Source: Bacteroidales bacterium (GTDB lineage Bacteria > Bacteroidota > Bacteroidia > Bacteroidales > FEN-979). Taken from it: 64,000 nt of DNA. Positions 63,510 to 64,000 of the stretch are shown in pieces. The notes beneath the pieces were generated by a model. It saw nothing but the letters and a program-made list of their open reading frames with translations, did not search any database and was not told the origin of the DNA. The position numbers and the translations under genes are program-made. The stretch's first letter is position 1, and the number at the start of each line of letters is the position of its first letter. The stretch spans positions 24,864 through 88,863 of the forward strand of contig JANXZO010000033.1 in NCBI GenBank assembly GCA_025355465.1, written 5' to 3'.

Positions 63510-64000
63510 TCAACGATTTATACACCCGCGGGGGGCGCGACAAAAGGAGGACCCGCAGGGACCAAACAAGCACATGTTTCAATCCACGCGCCCGCGGGGG
63601 GCGCGACACCGAGCAGGCAAAACGCCAGGCGCATTTCTTTAAGAGGGTTTCAATCCACGCGCCCGCGGGGGGCGCGACTGGGCAGAAATACGTTACAATC
63701 AATATATGATTAGTTTCAATCCACGCGCCCGCGGGGGGCGCGACCTGGTGACCAGGCGCGAGGAAATCCACTGCCGGTTTCAATCCACGCGCCCGCGGGG
63801 GGCGCGACCTCTCAGCATCGGCAAGCTCAACCTTCTTATCATGTTTCAATCCACGCGCCCGCGGGGGGCGCGACCTTCTCGGCAATGCCGTCGCGTTCTT
63901 TCTTAAAGTTTCAATCCACGCGCCCGCGGGGGGCGCGACCCGCTATGGAGGCGGTGAGCCTTATGTAATCTGGGACGTTTCAATCCACGCGCCCGCGGGG
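63510..64000 (-). CRISPR. Type I-C-like CRISPR array, trailer end (7 spacers seen)
   Basis: A 32-bp repeat, on the plus strand starting GTTTCAATCCACGCGCCC and ending GGGGGGCGCGAC, occurs intact at 63576, 63647, 63713, 63777, 63843 and 63908. It is cut by the window edge at 63977, and a decayed copy lies at 63510-63541 with only its last ~18 bases conserved. Spacers between them are 34, 39, 34, 32, 34, 33 and 37 bp, all different. The minus-strand repeat ends in GTGGATTGAAAC, the 5' handle of type I-C crRNAs, and folds into a 7-bp CGCGCCC/GGGCGCG stem. So transcription runs right to left, the decayed copy is the leader-distal end, and leader and cas genes should lie beyond base 64000. Type assignment is by repeat similarity only. 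Confidence 0.95.

Noticed and set aside
63382-63885. 167-residue minus-strand ORF (SRPPRARGLKH repeats) and plus-strand ORFs at 63439 and 63706
   Set aside because: They are translations of the CRISPR repeats and spacers; the repetitive peptide follows the 32-bp repeat.

Overview
The window comes from a Bacteroidota chromosome, probably Bacteroidales or a close relative. The evidence is: proteins with C-terminal type IX secretion (T9SS) sorting domains; a DUF6089 / UppS / BamA / tandem Skp gene order; DUF2723 and DUF4369 family proteins; promoters of the Bacteroidota type (TTTG, 16-21 bp, TAnnTTTG) instead of sigma70 boxes; almost no Shine-Dalgarno sequences; and a tRNA gene without an encoded CCA. 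It is mostly vertical, housekeeping-rich sequence with about 50 genes, one tRNA, one decayed gene, and the trailer end of a CRISPR array running off the right edge. No insertion sequence, integrase or phage gene was seen.

Region by region. 1-3.4 kb: the end of a RelA/SpoT (p)ppGpp enzyme, a Fur-family regulator and purA. 3.4-8.2 kb (minus): rimP-nusA-infB behind a textbook promoter. 8.3-17.5 kb: a T9SS-exported propeller protein, a GT-C-like membrane glycosyltransferase, tRNA-Gln(TTG), a DUF2723 (TMEM260-like) membrane protein coupled to lgt, and a GT-B glycosyltransferase. This looks like a cell-surface modification neighbourhood. 17.6-19.4 kb: dprA and a degenerate PrsW-like membrane protein. 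19.5-29.1 kb: rsgA, a CBS protein, a small Omp85 protein, nadK, DUF6089, uppS, bamA and two skp genes, i.e. envelope assembly. 29.2-33.2 kb: M28 peptidase, CDGSH protein, DUF6263-like protein and Xaa-Pro aminopeptidase. 33.2-35.6 kb (minus): GH13 and a PlsC-like acyltransferase.

35.8-40.7 kb holds the most unusual genes: a sialate O-acetylesterase translationally coupled to a protein that joins an ADPRM-like metallophosphoesterase to a GH29 alpha-L-fucosidase. Both enzymes end in a recognisably related C-terminal module. 40.8-49.9 kb: a gamma-carbonic-anhydrase-like protein, nadB, sucB and sucA. sucB and sucA are separated by about 3 kb carrying a lipoprotein and a BlaI/BlaR1-like pair with a dense operator array. 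50-56 kb: M20 dipeptidase, a deletion-ridden FG-GAP/T9SS pseudogene, dsbD and tilS. 56.2-61.2 kb: a 7TM histidine kinase, korB-korA, and a divergent 55-residue 2[4Fe-4S] ferredoxin that the ORF track missed. 61.2-63.3 kb (minus): NUDIX, DUF4369 lipoprotein and lpxH. 63.5-64.0 kb: a type I-C-like CRISPR array, read right to left, with decayed repeats at its trailer.

Metabolically, a complete lipoate-dependent 2-oxoglutarate dehydrogenase pair (SucA, SucB) and a ferredoxin-dependent 2-oxoacid oxidoreductase (KorAB plus ferredoxin) lie in the same 17 kb. This suggests two redox-specific routes to succinyl-CoA. No gap between genes exceeds about 250 bases; the larger ones are described under promoters, operators and terminators.
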